NCBI GenBank assembly: GCA_001632425.1
Contig: KV425576.1
Location: 191,832 to 255,831, forward strand
Direction of reading: 5' to 3'
DNA: 64,000 nucleotides
From: Neolentinus lepideus HHB14362 ss-1
Lineage: Eukaryota > Basidiomycota > Agaricomycetes > Gloeophyllales > Gloeophyllaceae
This document shows positions 13,679 through 25,906 of this stretch, piece after piece. The translations under genes were made by a program, and so were the position numbers. Every line of letters begins with the position of its first letter. Position 1 is the stretch's first letter. The notes below the pieces were generated by a model. That model searched no databases. It was not told where the DNA came from and saw only the letters and a program-made list of their open reading frames with translations.

Positions 13679-16600
13679 TCACTCTTCATCGCTGGGTGTG
13701 AGATACTCTTCATCACTGACTATTTGTCTACGACCCTTGCTCTTACTCCTGGGAGGTGGCCTCTCGTCTTCGTCCATAGGAGTCAGAGCATTGTCATCCG
13801 CACCGTTGGCAGCTACCGACGTAGGTGCTCCCGGTAAACCAGAACCAGCGATTACTCGGTCGAAGGTTGCATCAAAGACTTTCTCCATCTCCTCAGCGTC
13901 GATGTATACCCAGGATCCCTCTTGATTATACGTCCGGGCATTGCTAAACATTAGCTTCCAGTCGTTCCGGAACTGTTGGGCATCCTTGTAGTAATTCGAC
14001 GTGCTACGCTTGCGTAGATGCGATAGAGCAATGGGCTGCGCAATGAGCTGGTAGTAATCCGGATAATCCTATGATGAAAGGATGAGTGCCATGTACACAA
14101 GCACGAGGAGGAAGAGCAAACTTACACGTCTATCTGGGAGCTCTCTGAAGAGTTCACAGCGCTTTCGACCCGTTTCATCCGTGCAAGCTAAAACAGCCTT
14201 GTAACATTCCATGAAGCCTTTCTTCATCTTTTCTCTCACGGCGGCAGGAACATCGCCGAGTTTAGTCTTTCGACGTTTCTGTACGACAGAGGTGAGGGCT
14301 CGCGTGCTGTGTAGACCGAAGTAATAACTTACAGCTTCTCGATCGTCATCATCTTCATCGTTGATAGATGGTGTCACAGACATTGACTTCATGCCTCGCT
14401 TCCGCTTACCGCTTGCCGGTGTGTCAAAATCGAGCTCAGCCAACTTAGACTTCCCTTTCCTCCCGCCTCGCCCGCGAGAGCCAGAGTCAGATATTGGTGT
14501 GGCCGCACCAGAAGCCTCCGTTTCTCGCAATAGCTTATTGGTAGCGCGGCGGTCCTTCTTCTCCCGATTACGCTCTGCGATCTCCTGAATATCTTCGCCG
14601 TCCTCAAGAGCCTAGATCGCGAATATCTGAGTACGATGTCACTATATCCGGAACATATGAGGCTTACCATGACCCATTGCTCGTCGCTAAGACCGTCGTT
14701 GTAATTGACGACATTGCGACGACGATGACCTCTGCCCTCCATACCGAGTTCATCATCCTTAACCTCGAAGGGTTCATCGTTCTGGTAGCATTCTGGCAGC
14801 TCCTCGAGTTGCATCAAAGGAGGAGGAGGTTTGCCACGGTGACCAGCAGCCCGCCATGCTTGTTCTGCGGCGCGCTCTCGCTCTATATCCATCTGTTTGA
14901 AAGTAATAACCTCCTCGTCGTTACGAGCGATAATCTCATTGATTTCATCATCATTCATAGTGCCGGCCTCCTCATTCTCCTCGTCCTGGTCGGCCTCAAG
15001 GATTGAACGCTAGACGAAAGGATACTGTCAGCATCATTGAACACCTCACGGGGCACGGCACTCGCCAAGAACTCTTCCTGCTCCTCCTGCGTGGACTTGT
15101 TGTCGAACCGACCAGCTTGGATGACTTTGTCGTCGATGTCAAGCTTATATCGGGCACGAGCGTACATATGCTCCTCAACACTTTTCTCCGTGATGAAACG
15201 AAGGATACGGACGGTCTTTGTTTGACCAATACGATGAGCACGATCCTGAGCCTGAAGATCGGCGTGAGGATTCCTAAGTTGAGCGACGTCAGTGATCCAT
15301 CTCTCGGCTGATAGAACACACAAGACCACCTACCAGTCAGTGTCGAAGCTATGAGATATCGATGGATAATGTCAGAATAAAAATATCGACAAGGAAACTC
15401 GACATACATAACGACGGTATCAGCGGTCTGCAAGTTCAACCCGAGACCGCCAGCCCTGGTCGACAAGATGAAGACCTTGTACTCTGAATTTGGCTCGTTG
15501 AAGAGAGCGACATGTCCCGCACGCTCTTCTGTCTTCGTACCACCATCCAGACGCAAGTATTTCCATCCCATCATCTTCAAGAAATCCTCCATTATGTCCA
15601 TGACCTTTGTCATCTGGAAGAATATCAAGACCTGGATGCGGTGGACGGTTAGATGGGCATATGTAGAAATACTCCATAGACATACTCTGTGGTCGGTGGC
15701 GAAGAACTTGGGTAGAACGCGGGATAGTAACTCGATTTTACCAGACGTGCGAATAAGCTTGTCATCAACGAGACCACCTGGGTTGATTTTGTCTTCTACG
15801 CTCTCGAAAAGATAAGGATGTTGGCAGATTTTCCGCAATTGCATGAGCTCGTTGCTGAGACCTTTGACACCACCGCTTTTGCTATCAGAAAGGATAATCA
15901 TTAGTCGTGCATGGAGCTAGAATGCTGCGAATAACAACAAACCCCTTGGTCTCCTTCCCATCTGCGATCATCTTATATTTCTTCATCTGCTTATACAATT
16001 GCGCCTGCAACGCACTCATCCGCACCTTCATCACCTTCTCGACCTTGTCCGGTAACTCCGACTCTACATCCTTCTTCAACCGCCTCAGCAAGAACGGTCG
16101 GAGCACCTTATGCAACCGACGAATAATAAGGAGTGCCTCTTCTTCGTTCAGCTCAATCTTGTCACCCGTGCCGGAGTTGGCGAAAGGCGTATTAAACCAC
16201 TCGTCGAACGACTTGACAGAGTTGAAGATCTTAGGCAGGACGAAGTTAAGTAGCGCCCAGAGTTCCGGGAGATTGTTCTGGAGGGGAGTACCGGTAAGGA
16301 TGAGTCTATAGCGGGAGTGATAGAATTGAGTCAAAGTTTGGGCGAGTTTACTCTGCGTGTTCTTCATACGATGACCCTCATCTATGACAGTAATGAAAAA
16401 GGAGAACTAAGAGATTGTCAGCAATGCAGACTCACCGATAATCATATGCACCCATTTAATCTTCGAAAGGATGGGCCGATCCTTGATGATGTACTCGTAC
16501 GTAGTTAAAAGCACTTGGAAGTTACTCCCGCGAAGCTCCCCCTGGAGCGCCTTCCTTTGCGTAGGGCTGCCCTTGTACGCAATCATCCTCACGCTCGGTG

Positions 16601-18725
16601 CCCACTTCGCAAACTCTCCACTCCAGTTCGTCATCGTCGACAGCGGAACAATGACCAGGAACGGCCCTCTCTCACGCTTACACTCAATGAGGAACGTGAT
16701 AAGAGAGATCGTCTGAATAGTCTTTCCGAGACCCTGTAACAGCATAACATTGCGGGTTGTAGGATATAGTTGAATGAATACGTACCATCTCGTCTGCGAG
16801 AATACCGTTCAAGCGGTTATTATATAGACTGACCATCCATTGTAGACCCTTGAGCTGGTAGTCCTTCAATGAGCCACCAATTAGGATCGCGGGCTGCTTG
16901 GAGACCTTCTCCTTGACCCTGTGGGCGACAGCATAGTAGTCAAGCTTCTTGGGATCCCGATCGACATTCTCCTCATCCAGGGTGCTCTTCGCACCAAACG
17001 TTGCTTCGCCAACCGGGCCTTCCTCAACTTCGAATGGCGGGGCAAGCTTGTGCACGTCATCATTCTGCTGCTCCAACACTGCTTGCGCCAACGAATCAAG
17101 GTATGCGTCAGTCTGCTTCAACAAGTGCGTGATACGGGTATCCTTGGCAGTGTCGATGAGTTTCATGTAAGCTTCTTCATCATCTGCCTTGAGGGCTTTC
17201 AGACGTTCCTTCGAAATCCTCTCCACCCTCTTCTGCTCCTCCTTCTCAGTGTGTGCATGGAACGACAAGACCGCCTTCCCGAGTCTGACAATCCTGTCCT
17301 GCGCCGCCCTGTTGACAGCCAGCATCTCCTTGCCATGCGAACAGATAATTCCAAGCTGCTGTACGTGCTTCTGCCTTGATCGCGCCTCCCTGTCTGCACG
17401 TTGCTTCCGCTCCGCCTGTTCCGTCATGCGAGCGTCCCGGATCGTTGGCTTCTTTGACCGGCGGAAATCTGCACGGTTAAGTGGTAGCAGAGAGCCGTGC
17501 GTCAAACGCTCGGCGACCATTGCACGTAACGCCCGCTGCTTGTCGACAACGCGCAGTGACTTAAGCTCGATCATCGCACGCAACTTACCATGCGCACTGG
17601 GACTGGGGTGGATGAGGTTGCCCACGTCCTCGAGTTTCGGCTCCGCCTTCTCGTCCTCGAAGACGCTATCCATGCCAGCGTCGCCCATGGTGGCCGGCAT
17701 GGCCTCGAGCTCCCGCACGCGCTGCGCCATGCGCGCCTCGATGTAGCGGTTGCGCTCGGCGACGACCTGGTGCGGGTCGAGGCCGGCGGGCATGATCGAC
17801 GGTACGAGCAGCCTTTGCAGGCGCGTCGCGAATAGCGCCGGTTTCTCCGTAATTTGCTTGAGATGCGTGAACGGATGCACGTACGCGTTGTAGGGGTATA
17901 TCCCGGAGTCGACATTGTCCTCAAGGAACGGACCCTTCGGATAGTCGGCCGGATTCGCGGGCGGCTCCTGCTCCTCTGCCTTGACGATCTCTGGCGCTGG
18001 CGAGTCGATGGAAGGAATACTCCCGTCGACGGCCTTCTGGACTTTGACAGCGCTATCAACCAGCCGAGAGTTAGCGTCGCTGCCCCCGAGAAGCTTCTCG
18101 AGTTCGGGTATGTTCTGATGGGGCAAGTGCAGAGCTCTCTGGACATCGTCAGGGACGGGCATGCCGCGCTGCAGCATCTTGAAGGCATAGATCTGGACTC
18201 GGAGAGCATTGATTTGTTCGGACGTGAAAGAGACGGGAGTAGAAGGAGGGTTGGGGTAGGGCTGGGTGGCTACAGGGCCAGACATCAGAGCATTGCCATT
18301 GGGTGCGGGGGTTCCATTGGTCATGGGTGGGGCGGCATGGCCATTTGCCTGGGATCCAGATGGTTGATGATCCTGCTGCTGAGGCCGATATTGCGCATCT
18401 TGACGGAGGTCAGTTCATGCCGACGAGTACAATAAACGCCACGTACATTGCTGCTGAAACACCTGTAGAGCCTTCGTTATCTTTGCCATCTCTTCATTAT
18501 TCTCCGGCGTCGCTCCATTCTGTTTGAGCAATTGCGCTCGCTGGAACGCAATTTCAGCCACTTTCCAATACAAATGCTGTGAATACAGACCTGCCAGAGC
18601 TGCCGCATGCGCTCACTTGCCTGCTTCGCATTGTACAAATCTTGCTGATGTTGTTGTGTCAAGACGGGACCGCCATTTTGGCCCATACTCAGCCCAGCCA
18701 TCGACGCGGGCATAGGGGCAGCCAT
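13679..18725 (-). CDS. STH1: SNF2-family chromatin remodelling ATPase (STH1/SNF2 type)
   Basis: Catalytic subunit of a SWI/SNF- or RSC-type nucleosome remodeller. Domains in order are: a QLQ domain ([19 protein letters not shown], about 18,220); an HSA segment (about 17,560-17,330, [16 protein letters not shown] through SRQKHVQQL); the SNF2 ATPase with [18 protein letters not shown], the DEGHRMKN box (about 16,440-16,360), [19 protein letters not shown], and the helicase C half with [18 protein letters not shown] and AHRIGQ; a SnAC region (about 14,790-14,600); and a C-terminal bromodomain ([15 protein letters not shown] and [15 protein letters not shown], about 14,070-13,880). It ends SDEE at 13679. 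The order QLQ-HSA-ATPase-SnAC-bromodomain is that of Snf2/Sth1, not ISWI or CHD. SNF2 and STH1 cannot be separated by eye. The ATG at 18725 is the first plausible one, but an upstream exon is possible. The gene diverges from KU80. Confidence 0.95.
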
Positions 18726-18979
18726 CGCGCCAGTCACGTTAACGGATCGCGTCTGTATACGCTCGTCAATTACCGCGTGTCGCCTGCGAGAGAGTGCGTT
18801 CGCGGTAGGGTCGCCGACCGGCCTAAACCTGGACCCTTGCCAGACTCGGCACCAGTCTGTTAAATTTCTCGTTTGGAATTGGCTACGGGGAGCTGGAGCA
18901 GGGCCTAGGCTATCACGTGCCCCCTCTTAATGGAACGCGCGCGAACGACGCGACTCATCCTTTGATCTCAGTAGCCACA
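18726..18979. promoter_or_regulatory. Divergent promoter STH1-like / KU80
   Basis: This 254-bp spacer lies between the inferred STH1-like start on the minus strand and the KU80 start on the plus strand. The two genes must share it or have overlapping 5' regions. I see no convincing TATA box. The region is GC-rich, as expected for housekeeping fungal promoters. Confidence 0.5.
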
Positions 18980-21900
18980 ATGCCGGCCGAACGAGCAGGG
19001 GTATGTCTCCCAAACTCAGTACTTTACCGCACATTAATTTTTGGTCAAGTACACCGTGACTATGTTCCTCGTTGATGTCTCTGCATCAATGGGGAAAACG
19101 AGAACAGTCGATTTACCGGATGCTCTGAATGGTGAACCACGGACGGCTGAAATGACCAACCTCGAGTGGGCACTGCAGTTTGTGAAACTTAAAATACAGG
19201 AAATGGTATGATGCCGTTGAAAGTGCCACTCTTCTGCGAGCGAATCTAACACATTCCGCAAGATTTACCACGGCAGAAAGACAGAGCAGTGTGGTGTCAT
19301 CCTCTTCGGCGCTGCAGGTGCGTCGTGATAAACATCAAGTACTTAATGCTCAACGTTGTCCTAGAAACCAAGAATATGATTAATGATAGGAGCGGCGGCT
19401 ACGACCACGTCTTGAACTACATTGACATCAACCCACCTAACGCTAGTACTCTTGCCAAATTGTCTGAGCTTCAACCATCGGAAGAGATTGGAGATCGTGG
19501 GGTCACCTCTGTATGGTGTTGGCGTGCTCTAACAACAAATGCTACCCAGCTATTGACGCGCTCGTCGTCGGCATCGAGACCCAAAGAACCTATCTGGCGA
19601 ATAAGAAGACTTGGACAAAGAAGATAGTGCTCCTAACAGATGGCGAAAATCCCATCGAGGTTGAAGATTGGGAGACCATTGTTGAAAAAATGAATACATT
19701 AGAAATCAGCCTGACCATTGTGTACGCAGTCCTGTTACAATAACTCTGGCTACAAGACTCAATCATAGGCACCTGCAGCGGTGTCGATTTCGATGACGAC
19801 GAACTTCCCTTTCATGAAGAGAACAAGTCGACTATCAAGGTTCTCTACTGTCCCACTTCCCTCTATGACGAACCTAATCTAATCAACGTTGCAGAGAGCC
19901 AACGAGACATTCTTCCACCAATTCACCGCAGAACTCGAAAACGGCGTAGCTGGAACATGTGCGCTAGCGATACAAGAAATCTCCCGACCAGACGTCAAGA
20001 CCGTCAAATCAACACTGATGAGCTCCATCCTCCGCCTCGGCGATGTCGACACCAGATCTGACGAGGCAATCGAGGTCGTCGTCAAGTACAGTAAATGCAC
20101 CGCCATCACACGACCCAAAAGCTTCAAAAAGTTCGGAAAACGGCAGCTTCCCCACGGCGAACAAACGGATCCTGAGAGTAATCTGTGGGTGGAGCTGAAG
20201 ATGCAGACGAAATACGTTCTGGAAGAGGAGGATGAGGATAGTGATGTGGAGATGAAAGACGGTGAGGATGGTAGCGAGGACACGAAAGTGGAGAAGGGCG
20301 ATGGTAAGAAAGAACCCGAGGCACTTGACAAGGAGACTCTGCAACGAGGCTTCAAGTACGGTTCGACCTACGTGTTATGTCCCGACGGGTCGTTCCCGAA
20401 GCTCGATACGCGCAAGGGTATCGACATTGCTGGGTTCTTCAAAGCCAAAAACGTGGGTCTCAGTCATATTCTACTTTAAAGTTATAATCTAACAGCAGTG
20501 CAGTTTCGCAGGGACCACCCCATGGGCGAAGTATACTACGTCTGGGCGGACCCTAATCAGCCGCAGCAGCAGGTCGCATTGTCGTCCATCGTGCAGGTGA
20601 TGGACAAGGAGGGTGTGATGGCCATCGCGAGGTGGGTCAACAAGGACGGCGCGGAGCCCAAAATGGGCGTGCTTTGTCCAAGCGTGTTCGAGAAGGTGGA
20701 CTGCTTACTGTGGGTCCAAGTGCGTTGTCAATTTACTTCTACATCTCTCAGAATTATTGATCTAGTGACTGTTAGATGCCCTTCGCAGACGACGTCCGGA
20801 AGTACACCTTTGCATCGCTCGAGACCCTGGTAACCAAAAACGGCGAGCAGATCCTCAAACATCCTTACCTCCCAACAAAGGAGCAGATGGACGCGATGGA
20901 CAACTTTGTTGATGCCATGGACCTGATGGAAGCGGGCGAGAAAGACGAAGAAGGGTAGGCCATACCTCGTCCGACCTTTTCTTATACTTACAATCTAATA
21001 TAGGAACCGCAGCCCTTGGTTCGACACCCGCCTATCATACAACCCCGCGCTCCACCGCGTGAAACAGGCCCTCTTCCACGGCGCCGTCGTCTCCGACCTG
21101 AACACGAACCCCCTGCCCCCGCCGCACCCCGAGCTCCTCAAATACTTCACCCCGCCCAAACGCGTCCTCAAACGCGCGCGGTCGACCATCGAAGACTGCA
21201 AGACCGCGTTCGACGTCAAGCAAGGTAAGTTAGTTAGTTGGTTTTACGATTGCGTGGGCGCGCGTTTATATTTTATGTTGTGTGGCGCGGCTAGTGCCCA
21301 AGAAAGTCGCCCGGCAGCGGAAGGACGGGCACGTGCGCGCGCCGGACGAGGACGAGGATATGCTCCTCCTCGACAAGATCCCCCCGCGGACGCAGTCGCA
21401 GCTGCGCGCCTCCGCCTCTGCGCAGCGGCTGCCGGTCAAAGATGGCAGCGGGTCAGAGACCGAGGACGACGAGGAGCTGCTACTCGATCAGGGCGCGAAG
21501 CCAAGCAAGGAGCTGCCCACGTCAGGACCGGAGCCGGGGCGGATCGTGGGCAGGACGCAGCCGCTGGAGGACTTTAGGCGGAATTTGGTTAGCGGGGATT
21601 TGGTGTCGAAGGCGGTGGAGGATCTGGGGTGGGTGGTCAGGGATATCGTGTTGAAGCCGTTTGCGTCGAGGAGGACGGAGGAGCTGTTGCAGTGCTTGAG
21701 GGAGCTGAGGGAGGTCTGCTTGAAGGTGTGTTTGTTACGTGTCTGCTGTCTTTGGATTGATTTGATGTGGCTCGTGGGTTCCAGGAGGACGAGATTGATG
21801 CGTGGAATGAGTGGGCTTTTCGCTATCTCTCTCTCTCTCTCGTATCCTGCCACTGATTGAGTCCTCTGGCGTTGCAGATACATCCAGGACTTGAAAGACG

Positions 21901-22112
21901 GCTGCCTCGAAGAGTTCCCCGGCAACACCGAGTTCTGGGGCGATGTGCGCAAGCTAGGGCGGGAGATCAGCTTGATCAGCAAGCCGGAGGCGAAGGCTGT
22001 TGGCGGCAAGTCGGGGATATCGGAAGCGCTTGCGAAGCAGGTGCGGTCTCTTTTGTCCTGCTGTATATGGGATATGGCTGATATCCGAGACGTGCAGTTT
22101 ATCGAGTCGTAG
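18980..22112 (+). CDS. KU80: Ku80 subunit of the Ku heterodimer
   Basis: DNA-end-binding subunit of Ku70/Ku80, acting in non-homologous end joining and telomere protection. Exon 1 codes MPAERAG and splices to YTVTMFLVDVSASMGKTR, the start of the Ku vWA fold. An intron beginning near 19498 joins EEIGD to PIDALVVGIETQ, restoring the frame. The beta-barrel core contains GVAGTCALAIQEISRPDVK and KKFGKRQLPHG. It carries an acidic insertion around 20,220-20,310 (EEDEDSDVEMKDGEDG). The arm region follows (PMGEVYYVWADPNQPQQQ, PFADDVRKYTF), then a C-terminal Ku80 helical domain (LVSGDLVSKAVEDLGWVVRDI.., DAWNEYIQDLKDG). The last short exon codes FIES before TAG at 22110-22112. I do not see an extended DNA-PKcs-binding tail, which fits fungi, where DNA-PKcs is absent. 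About ten introns are present. Confidence 0.95.
21826..21841 (+). repeat. CT dinucleotide tract in a KU80 intron
   Basis: A run of eight CT units sits inside the short intron that separates DAWNE from YIQDLKDG. It probably serves as, or was expanded from, the intron's pyrimidine-rich segment. It may be length-polymorphic. Confidence 0.8.
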
Positions 22113-23318
22113 GAGGGAATGATGGATTTGGGCTATTCATATGGTCGTGGTACTGTTTTAATTGGTTTTCGTATGGACATTAGATAATAATGTTTGTGAA
22201 CGCGAGAGTGGCTCGTGTCCATGCAAGATCCGATCATTGCTGTCTTGGTCACTGCCACCCCCGCAGACGTGATCCTGTCATTGCAGACAGCAACTTTCTT
22301 CCCGTGTTCGGCTGTGGGTGAGGATATTTATGCTTGTCTTCGGAGGCGCGCGCTAGTTGAGGTTCCTGTCCGAGGATATGATCTTCTCCCATACGCTCAC
22401 TTGTTCTTGATGTCTGCGGTCTTCAGAAGCTTCTGTTTGCTTGTGTGGCTTGGATTCCTGCTTACGGCCAACCTGCGCTGGATCAGGAGCCACTGATTGG
22501 GGCTATCCGGCCAGTGTGATACATTCAAAACCTTCATGCGCTATGGCTGTCAAGTTTGTATTAGAGTGAAGTAGGTCCATCCGTGCGTTTACATTGTACA
22601 CTATCATGGTAACACAATTTCTGTATTTCACAAGACGAGTGTCGATCGGTACTGAGCACACACCGAGAGTCTGACTTGGGCACAAGATTCAGGACATTCT
22701 GCACCTAATGGAGAGCGTTTGTGGCCGAGCGACAATTGAAACACCCTTATTAATAAAATGGGAACCAATCATTGAGCGACTCATCACTGTTCCGTTGTGC
22801 TTGGGCTCGGGTTAGACTGATCGGCTGGCTCCGGGTCCGACAGATGCGGGGAGACGAGAAAGTTTGAATGACATTAATGTGTGGGGCCCTTGAGCGGTAC
22901 ACTACGGGCCACAATCGATCAGATGAAGTGGCTGTGTCGGTACCGCAAGTTTGAGCCGGACCGCTGTTCCTGCAAAGGCATGCAGATGGAGAAGGAGAAG
23001 GGGCCGGCAGACGGCCGAGGCTAGCGGTCAATAACGCTGTTGGTTGGTTGGGGCGGGTGCGAACGGGAGAAGAGGAAGGGCAGGTGATATGGTCCTAGGT
23101 CTAGGTAACGACGTGAAACGTTACAGCACACAACGTCAGAAATGACACGGGTACGGGTTTGTTGTCGCCCAAGACACAGCACACGTCGGCTGGAACATTG
23201 TGGCGAGAGCAAAGATGGAGAGCGGTGCGGGCTGGCGACGGCACGGGCAAGCATGTGGCAAAGGCCTTTGTCAGCGAAAGTGTGGCGGCAAAGTTTGCAG
23301 CAACGGCCCCGCGACGGG

Positions 23319-23325
23319 TGAGTCA
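23319..23325 (+). promoter_or_regulatory. AP-1/Gcn4-type site TGAGTCA
   Basis: A perfect TGAGTCA lies about 390 bp upstream of the YAP1-like start codon, with flanks that extend the palindrome (gTGAGTCAc). This heptamer is the consensus for AP-1/Gcn4-type bZIP dimers. Occupancy and factor are inference. Confidence 0.45.
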
Positions 23326-23633
23326 CTGCTCAAAGGCTCGGTAGATGACGCCGCGGCTTGTTGGGGCTCGGCAGGAACACGCAAGCGGTGAAGCTTGAAG
23401 GCAGAAGCGCTCGAGACGGTCCAGGACGGTGACCCTGGGATCAGTCCGAGGGGGACCGGTAGTTGCCAGAAAAGGAAGGAGTGGTCCGCGGGAGACCCTC
23501 TCCCAGACCGGGCCAATAGTCGGCCTGATCGCCCACGACGCCCAGCTTTGTCTCACACCACGACGGCGCTGCCTCCGTCGCCTTTATAGCGAGTGCTTTC
23601 CGAGTAATCTGTACGCACGAGTCCAGCAGCGCA

Positions 23634-23640
23634 TTAGTCA
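23634..23640 (+). promoter_or_regulatory. Yap1-type site TTAGTCA
   Basis: TTAGTCA lies 71 bp upstream of the YAP1-like start codon. The same core is a known Yap1 response element variant in yeast oxidative-stress promoters. Its position just upstream of the gene suggests autoregulation, which is inference. Confidence 0.45.
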
Positions 23641-23710
23641 CAGCCCCGCCCCGCCCCGTACACTGACGTCGCCCGACGCCTTGCTTAACAATCACTCCCA
23701 TATCCAAGCG

Positions 23711-25906
23711 ATGGAGACTTTCAATGGCATTCCCTCCCTATGGGACCTCTCCCAGCAGCCCGTATCCTTCTCGCAACTCCCAGACGACGACTTTCTTGCC
23801 CTCCTTCAAAAGCAGTTCGTCTCCAACGACTCTCACTCTTCTTCCCCCACCACCAACTCCTCCCTCTTTTCCCTCAACAGCCTCACTTCTCCTCTCGACA
23901 GTGTCGACCCCCAGTCCCTAACCAGGTATTCGAGCACTAACGGTATCAGCGGCAGCCCTAGCAGCTCCGACGAGAGCTCCCCTTCCCCACCCAGCTTTAG
24001 TACAGACCCCAGTTCGCGGAGGCAGTCGGCTGTGTTTGGCAGCTCAGGAGGGCAAGATGCTCATGATCTGAAACGCAAAGCAAGTGCCGAGGAAGACGAC
24101 GTTGAGGAGGGGCCCAGCCGTAAATCTGCCCACGGATCTGGTCCGTCACCTGCTTAATCTCATTGTATCTTTGCTAATCTAAAGGATCTAATTACGCATA
24201 CTTGACTTTCTGCGACCAGACGCCGCCGGAGCTGCGGGCGTCAAAAAATCTGGGTCGTCGAGAAGGAAGTCGACTGGCAATCCTCAGCAGGTGCGCTCGG
24301 ATCGCTGGTCTGGATGCTTTCCTTGTATACCAACGTGAATCTGCGCCACAGGACGAGTCTCGGTTGCTGAAGCGAAAAGAGCAGAATCGTGCCGCCCAGC
24401 GAGCGTTTAGGGAGCGCAAGGAGAAGCATGTGCGAGATGTACGTATCTCCCTGTTTTATGCCCTATCGCATCATCCACACACCATCACACCATCTTGTCT
24501 ATGACATTCTCGCTGTAATTGTAGCCAAATCAATGACTCCGCCACATAAACAGCTAAAGTATATATACTAATTCCTATCTACCTCATAGCTCGAGGACAA
24601 AGTTGCCGCGCTCGAAGCCAAAAACGCCCTCGCAGTGTCGGAAAACGAAAACCTGCGCGACCTCCTACAGCGTTTGCAATCCGAGAACATGCAGCTGAAG
24701 CAGGCGGCATTCACGTTCAACATGCCTTCCTCGTCCTCGCAGCCAAAGCCAAACCCCCAGCCCCTGTACGCCGCCCTGCGCGACTACACCTTCAACTTCT
24801 CCTCGCCGCCTACGTCGGATGCAATCGACTTTAACGGGCTCACGACGTTTGACCCGGCGGCGATGGACGAGCAGACGGCGACGGCGACGGACGTGCGGAT
24901 GGATATGGGCTACGACTCGATGGTGGGCGGGCCGGCGCACATGCGCAGTCCGTACCGCACAATCGTGAGCAACCCGCTGTTCATGTCGTTCGCGGAGCCC
25001 GGGCCCGAGTCGCAGCCACAGCAGCAACAACAAGGGTTCAGCTTCCCCGCGTCGCCCCCGCCCGCGGCGCCGACGCAAGCGAAGGGCGCGTTCGAGGGGT
25101 TCAACCAGTTCCTGCCGTGGCCGGGCTCGATACCGAGCCCGTCGCACGCGAGCTCGAGCGGGAGCCAGAACGGCGGCGGCGGCGGGAGCAGCCAGGACTC
25201 GGCGATGCAGAGCTTCGACGAGCTGTTCGGGGGCAACTTTTTGGGCGCGACGGGCCCGGTGGACTTTGCGGCGCTCGTGAGCCGCGGGGGCGCGGACGCG
25301 ATGAGCCCGGTGTCGCATACGAACGCGAATGCGAATGCGAATGACAGCCAGAGCTCGTCCTCGTCGTCTTCGTCGCCGTTGACGCCGACGCAGAGCGCGG
25401 CGTCGTCGACGCCCGCGCTGAATATTAGCTGTGGGATGCCGGGGGCGGAGGGCGCGGACGGCTGTCCGAAGACGAGGCAAGAGCTGAGTAAGCATATTGC
25501 TGAGCAGGGGGCGTCGCCGTTTGTGAGCGCGGGCGGGGTGCCGGTGCAGCCGTTCCCGGTGCTGAGGAAGCAGGCGGGCGGGGACGGGGGCGAGGAGATG
25601 GTGGTGTGCAAGGGGAGCAATATCCCGCGGACGGAGGCGAGCGAGCGGAACGTGGAGGTGCTCGCGGCGTGGAGGAGCATCACGAGCAATCCGAAGTTTA
25701 AGGTGTGTTTGCCCTTTAGGGTTGCGAAGCGGATGGAAGGAGACTGATTTTAGTTTGGGGGAGGGCAGGATATTGATATCAACGAGTTGTGCTCGGAGTT
25801 TACGAAGAAGGCCAAGTGCGACGGGACGAAAGTCGTCCTCGAACCGTCGGGGGTGCAGTGCATACTGGACACGCTACATGCGAAGAAGCAGCAACAGCAA
25901 CAGTGA
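23711..25906 (+). CDS. YAP1: AP-1-like bZIP transcription factor (YAP1/PAP1 type)
   Basis: Redox-responsive nuclear regulator of oxidative-stress and detoxification genes. Exon 1 (METFNGIPSLWDLSQQ..) is Ser/Pro-rich. The second exon gives a basic stretch (KKSGSSRRKSTGN). The bZIP is split by introns: the basic region is SRLLKRKEQNRAAQRAFRER (about 24,358-24,420), and the zipper LEDKVAALEAKNALAVSENENLRDLL follows from about 24,591. The Q..AA..R pattern with FRERK is the Pap1/Yap1 subclass signature. Two cysteine-rich domains are visible. The N-type has Cys pairs around ISCGMPGAEGADGCPK (about 25,430), and the C-type is ELCSEFTKKAKCDG in the last exon (about 25,790). These are the pairs expected to form the disulfide that masks the nuclear export signal. 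The protein ends in a poly-Gln run at 25906. Length is about 560-600 residues. Confidence 0.93.

Larger units (their letters stand above)
22113..23710. promoter_or_regulatory. Long upstream region of the YAP1-like gene
   Basis: This 1.6 kb gap lies between the KU80 stop and the YAP1-like start. Several short open frames occur on both strands, but none shows family motifs or convincing protein composition, so I call no gene. The proximal part is GC-rich and holds AP-1-type sites, a GC-box run at about 23644-23657, a CRE-like TGACGTCG at 23664-23671 and a TATA-like CTTTATAG at 23582-23589. The reading frame stays open upstream of the chosen ATG to about 23429 without an in-frame ATG, so a spliced N-terminal extension cannot be excluded. 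Confidence 0.5.

Noticed and set aside
22215..23031. Small frames on both strands in the KU80-YAP1 gap (for example 22215-22496 + and 22750-23031 -)
   Set aside because: Random-looking composition, no splice partners and no motifs. The region is better explained as 3' UTR plus promoter.
24665..25689. Two long minus-strand frames (276 and 259 codons) antisense to the YAP1-like gene
   Set aside because: One is an Arg-rich and one a Ser/Cys/Pro-rich translation of GC-rich codons. The plus strand holds an intact bZIP protein with both Cys domains, so these are compositional shadows.
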